This document shows, in pieces, positions 6,287-9,256 of a DNA stretch of 9,256 nucleotides. How positions within the stretch are numbered: position 1 is the first letter of the stretch; every line of letters begins with the position of its first letter. Below the pieces are notes generated by a model. It had not been told where the DNA came from and did not search any database. It saw only the letters and a program-made list of their open reading frames with translations. The translations under genes were made by a program, and so were the position numbers. The DNA is taken from NCBI GenBank assembly GCA_022794295.1, contig JAAWEO010000068.1, forward strand, positions 1 to 9,256. The letters are read 5' to 3'. The stretch comes from Angelakisella sp. Lineage in GTDB: Bacteria; Bacillota; Clostridia; Oscillospirales; Ruminococcaceae.

Positions 6287-6336
6287 TTAACCGGTCCAAT
6301 CAAACACCGCAGCCAACCAAAAGCGGTCTGCCGGGG

Positions 6337-6666
6337 TTATTCCTCTTCGCCTTCTTCCTCAAAGTCGAAGTAGTCCTCCAGTCGGCCCATAAAGAGCTCG
6401 GCCACTTTGTTGTATTCGTCCTCGTTATCAATGGCATCCAGGTACTGGCCGCCGTCCTCGTCCTCCTCCTCGCTTACCCGGAGGATCACCAGCTCCCCGC
6501 TGTCCTCCAGGGCCTCCTCCGCCTGGGTTTCGTCAAAGAGGGGCACCAGGGCCAGGTACTGCCGGTCCTCCAGCTCCAGGGCGTCCACAATCTCAAACTC
6601 GTGCTCCTTGCCCTCCTCGTCCAGAAGGCTGATGACATCCTTTTCCAACCGGTCGTTCTGCTCCAT
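6337..6666 (-). CDS. DUF1292 (YrzB-type) acidic protein
   Basis: The 109-residue protein fits the DUF1292 family of Firmicutes (B. subtilis YrzB, roughly 90-110 residues): 'ISLLDEEGKEHEFEIVDALEL' opens a beta-sheet domain, followed by 'QYLALVPLFDE' and 'LVILRVSEEEDEDGGQYLDAIDNEDEYNKVAELF'. It is strongly acidic and ends in a Glu-rich tail. Function is unknown. The ATG (6666-6664) has GGAGG about eight bases upstream on the minus strand. In B. subtilis yrzB follows yrzL and ruvX; neither is here, and the gene appears to be transcribed alone from its own promoter (6716-6745). Transcription would continue into the structured-RNA region, whose own -10 box lies 51 bases past the stop. Confidence 0.9.
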   Translation of the reverse strand: MEQNDRLEKDVISLLDEEGKEHEFEIVDALELEDRQYLALVPLFDETQAEEALEDSGELVILRVSEEEDEDGGQYLDAIDNEDEYNKVAELFMGRLEDYFDFEEEGEEE

Positions 6667-6715
6667 ATGATTGTCCTCCCGTCTTTTGTTGGGGTGGTTC
6701 CTCTGTCTGTCTTAT

Positions 6716-6745
6716 AGTTTACCCTATTCCCGGGGGGAAAGTCAA
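6716..6745 (-). promoter_or_regulatory. Sigma-A-like promoter of the DUF1292 gene
   Basis: On the minus strand TTGACT (6745-6740) and TAAACT (6721-6716) are 18 bases apart. Predicted start is about 40 bases upstream of the coding region. The -35 is strong and the -10 is imperfect. Confidence 0.5.
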
Positions 6746-6852
6746 CTATCAGAAGGATTTTCCTGTCCGAAGGAGCTGAAAATTTTTTCTGGGTATAGAA
6801 TGAGACCGGTATTTGTTTTCATCTGCCTGGAAAAAATGTTACAGACCCGCCA

Positions 6853-6881
6853 TTGATTCCCCCGGCCCCCCATGCTATAAT
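6853..6881 (+). promoter_or_regulatory. Sigma-A promoter of the cyclophilin lipoprotein gene
   Basis: TTGATT (6853-6858) and a perfect TATAAT (6876-6881) are exactly 17 bases apart, with a TG two bases before the -10. Transcription should start near 6888, giving a leader of about 46 bases. Confidence 0.85.
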
Positions 6882-6899
6882 ATAGCCTGTATCAAAAAC

Positions 6900-6918
6900 G
6901 CCCCGGCCGAACCGGGGC
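6900..6918 (+). promoter_or_regulatory. Leader hairpin abutting the ribosome binding site
   Basis: GCCCCGG (6900-6906) and CCGGGGC (6912-6918) form a 7-bp GC-only stem with a 5-base loop. The Shine-Dalgarno AAGGAGG (6919-6925) starts on the next base. There is no U-run, so it is not a terminator. It may stabilise the 5' end of the mRNA or tune initiation. Confidence 0.5.
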
Positions 6919-6933
6919 AAGGAGGAACACCCT

Positions 6934-7851
6934 ATGTCCATCAAAAAGATTTTGTCTGTTACCCTGGCCCTGGCTATGCTGGCGGCCTGCTCCGGCGGAG
7001 GAAACACCTCATCCCAGACTCCGGACCAGTCCCAGGGGGGAGAGGCTCCGCCCTCCCAGACCTCCAGCCAGCCGGCAGGGGAGGGCACCTCCTCCCAGGC
7101 CACAGACCAACCGGAAGAAGGAGACAACACTATGAACGAGCTTACCAATCCCCAGCTTGCCTCTGCCGGCGGCCCCACTGCGGTCATCAAGACCACCCTG
7201 GGGGATATCACCGTCCAGCTCTATCCCCAGGAGGCCCCCAAGGCGGTGGAGAATTTCCTGACCCACGCCAAGAACGGCTATTACGATGGAATCATCTTCC
7301 ACCGGGTCATTCAGGACTTTATGATCCAGGGAGGGGACCCCACCGGCACCGGCCGGGGCGGGGAGAGCATCTGGGGGGAGAGCTTTGAGGACGAGTTTTC
7401 CCACAAGCTCCACAACTTCCGCGGGGCGCTCTCTATGGCTAACAGCGGCATCAACACCAACGGCAGCCAGTTCTTCATTGTCCAGTGTGCCGATCCCCTT
7501 ACCGATGCCACCGCCCAGAGCGCCATGCTTCAGTGGACGGTGAACCGCTTCCAGCGGGAGCTGGATCTCGCCCCCCAGGCGGAGGCAGAGGCCCTGATGA
7601 AGGAGCTGAACACCAAGCTGGCCGCCTACCAGGGGGAGGGTTTCCCCCAGGAGATGCTGGACGAGTACCAGCCGGCCGTTGAGCAGTACAAGAAGGTGGG
7701 CGGCACCCCCCACCTGGACTACAAGCACACCGTATTCGGCCAGGTGATCTCCGGCATGGAGGTGGTGGATGCCATTGCAGGCGTAAAAACCGGCAGCGGC
7801 GACAAGCCCAGCGAGGATGTGAAGATCCTGGGGATCCAGGTCAACGAATAA
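6934..7851 (+). CDS. Lipoprotein peptidyl-prolyl cis-trans isomerase (cyclophilin type)
   Basis: The 305-residue protein starts with a lipoprotein signal peptide: 'MSIKK', a hydrophobic stretch, and lipobox L-A-A-C with the acylated Cys at 19. A Ser/Gln/Pro/Glu-rich linker follows (20-66). The cyclophilin domain spans about 82-303: 'IIFHRVIQDFMIQGGDPTGT' carries Arg124, Phe129 and Gln132, equivalent to the catalytic Arg55/Phe60/Gln63 of human CypA; 'GALSMANSGINTNGSQFFI' (164-182) forms the substrate pocket. An insertion of about 70 residues (189-257), largely helical, separates this from 'HLDYKHTVFGQV' (260-271), where CypA has its Trp121; here it is His, as in many bacterial members. It should act on the outer face of the membrane, helping exported proteins fold by isomerising prolyl bonds. 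SD AAGGAGG lies eight bases before the ATG. It is a single-gene unit with its own promoter and terminator. Confidence 0.95.
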   Translation: MSIKKILSVTLALAMLAACSGGGNTSSQTPDQSQGGEAPPSQTSSQPAGEGTSSQATDQPEEGDNTMNELTNPQLASAGGPTAVIKTTLGDITVQLYPQEAPKAVENFLTHAKNGYYDGIIFHRVIQDFMIQGGDPTGTGRGGESIWGESFEDEFSHKLHNFRGALSMANSGINTNGSQFFIVQCADPLTDATAQSAMLQWTVNRFQRELDLAPQAEAEALMKELNTKLAAYQGEGFPQEMLDEYQPAVEQYKKVGGTPHLDYKHTVFGQVISGMEVVDAIAGVKTGSGDKPSEDVKILGIQVNE

Positions 7852-7862
7852 CACAAAAGAAG

Positions 7863-7897
7863 AAGGCCCCGGCGGAAGAACTCTGCCGGGGCCTTTT
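7863..7897. terminator. Bidirectional terminator between convergent genes
   Basis: A stem of up to 14 bp (7863-7876 with 7882-7895, one G-T pair, loop AGAAC) is followed by TTTT on the + strand. On the minus strand the A-rich side (AAGAAGAA) gives a weaker U-rich tail. It ends both the cyclophilin gene and the minus-strand ABC gene. Confidence 0.85.
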
Positions 7898-7924
7898 GCT
7901 GTTCTCTTTATGGATGGGGAAAAA

Positions 7925-8617
<693 letters not shown>

Positions 8618-8713
8618 AGCGCACCGTCCTTCCTGGGCCTGGGGAGATTTCCCCTGTCCACTATGTACAACGAGGCAGGGTGGGGGATGACTTCAAAAAA
8701 GAGGGAGAGAGGG

Positions 8714-9070
8714 CTACCGGTTTTCCCGGGTAATCAGGATGGTGGTTTGGTTGGGGAGGCAGCAGGCCACATCCAGGTCGTTCTTCAAAAACCCGGTATG
8801 GATACACACCTTATCGGGGCAGTTGGATTCCAGGAAGCGGATGGCATGGTCCTTGATCTGGAAGGTAATGGGCAGGCCGGTTTCCTCCAGGATAGAGAAT
8901 TCCTGGTCCTTGGCGGAAGCGAGGTCAATGGTGCGGAGGGTTTTTTCTCCCACAGTGATAGTGGCTACGGTATGCTCTTTGGTTTGGGGGCGGCAGAGCC
9001 ACAGCAGGGAGGCTGCCAGGGCTGCGGCCACGGCCAGCCAGAGGGCAAGGCGGAGGGGGGATGGTTTCAT
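8714..9070 (-). CDS. NusG domain II-containing membrane-anchored protein
   Basis: The 118-residue protein begins with one hydrophobic helix (residues 7-26), then a small domain typical of the 'NusG_II' family: 'VGEKTLRTIDL', 'FSILEETGLPITFQIKDHAI', the cysteine motif 'CPDKVCIHTGFL' (Cys84, Cys89, His91) and 'ACCLPN' near the end. Such proteins are widespread in Clostridia, usually next to genes for respiratory or flavin-linked membrane proteins, and their role is not established. The paired Cys residues suggest a metal or redox centre facing outward; this is inference. The ATG (9070-9068) has AGAGGTG about four bases upstream on the minus strand. It is probably transcribed with the ABC ATPase gene downstream, from the promoter at 9102-9130. 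Confidence 0.88.
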   Translation of the reverse strand: MKPSPLRLALWLAVAAALAASLLWLCRPQTKEHTVATITVGEKTLRTIDLASAKDQEFSILEETGLPITFQIKDHAIRFLESNCPDKVCIHTGFLKNDLDVACCLPNQTTILITRENR

Positions 9071-9101
9071 ATGTCACCTCTTGGGGGAATTTGGTATTTA
9101 T

Positions 9102-9130
9102 ATCCTACTACATTTTTGGGGAGGTGGCAA
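9102..9130 (-). promoter_or_regulatory. Probable promoter of the NusG-II / ABC ATPase unit
   Basis: On the minus strand TTGCCA (9130-9125) and TAGGAT (9107-9102) are 17 bases apart, inside the only AT-rich patch of this stretch. The hexamers are each imperfect, so the call is moderate. Confidence 0.4.
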
Positions 9131-9137
9131 GGGGGCA

Positions 9138-9256
9138 ATGGGCGCAAAACAGGACTTGAAGCCCAACGCCCAGTACCGGGTAGCCTTTCTGTCACCGGAC
9201 ATCAGTCCGGTCCGGGTCCAGGGCGGACAGCGCCTGGTCGCCCGCCGCACTGCGCC
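9138..9256 (+). CDS. Partial reading frame of unknown function, runs off window
   Basis: An ATG at 9138 opens a frame of 39 complete codons with no stop up to the end of the window. Codons are mostly G/C at the third position, as in the other genes here, and GAGGTGG or AAGGGGG upstream can serve as ribosome binding site. The visible protein starts 'MGAKQDLKPNAQYRVAF'. I do not recognise it. It is divergent from the NusG-II gene. Confidence 0.45.
   Translation, partial: MGAKQDLKPNAQYRVAFLSPDISPVRVQGGQRLVARRTA

Noticed and set aside
6024..6303. Short open frames of 70-90 codons across the gap between the FliD-like and DUF1292 genes
   Set aside because: They run through two terminator hairpins and the structured RNA region, lack ribosome binding sites and resemble no protein family.
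8640..8690. A TGTACA-containing segment between the ABC and NusG-II genes as a repressor site or internal promoter
   Set aside because: Only a 6-base palindrome; no -35/-10 pair with acceptable spacing and no longer dyad.
9194..9211. A 7-bp inverted repeat (ACCGGAC / GTCCGGT) near the end of the window
   Set aside because: It lies inside the partial coding frame, has no U-run and is short enough to occur by chance in GC-rich DNA.

Overview
The window looks like chromosomal DNA from a GC-rich Gram-positive anaerobe of the Clostridia, most likely the Oscillospiraceae (Flavonifractor/Oscillibacter-like). This is inferred from the very GC-rich third codon positions, strong AGGAGG-type ribosome binding sites, sigma-A-like promoters, and the presence of a DUF1292/YrzB protein, a YlqG/YlqH-like pair, a NusG-domain-II membrane protein and a lipoprotein cyclophilin. 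No insertion sequences, tRNAs, rRNAs or CRISPR arrays were seen.

Region 1 (1-5981, + strand) is one co-directional run of six genes with gaps of 6-52 bases, probably an operon that began upstream of the window. In order it holds: the C-terminal part of a FliK-like (YlqG-type) protein; a stand-alone FlhB cytoplasmic-domain protein (YlqH-type); a PilZ c-di-GMP receptor with both binding motifs; a 707-residue FtsA/PilM-like actin-fold ATPase with a long C-terminal extension; a single-pass membrane protein of unknown function; and a FliD-like filament-cap protein with an atypical N-terminus. It ends at a strong hairpin terminator (6047-6077). Individually these parts resemble pieces of the flagellar export and assembly machinery, a second-messenger sensor and a cytoskeletal ATPase. 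Together, without any canonical flagellar structural gene in view, they are the most interesting candidate for an undescribed, flagellum-derived assembly or export system.

Region 2 (5982-6933) contains back-to-back terminators for the two strands, a structured minus-strand RNA candidate resembling 6S RNA (about 6130-6274, with its own TATAAT box), and a minus-strand DUF1292 gene with its own promoter. A divergent sigma-A promoter (TTGATT-17-TATAAT) drives the next gene.

Region 3 (6934-9256) contains a secreted lipoprotein peptidyl-prolyl isomerase (cyclophilin) on the + strand. It is separated by a bidirectional terminator from a convergent minus-strand pair: a NusG-domain-II membrane protein followed by a MacB/LolD-type ABC ATPase that has no permease gene next to it. 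A divergent + strand reading frame begins at 9138 and runs off the end of the window.
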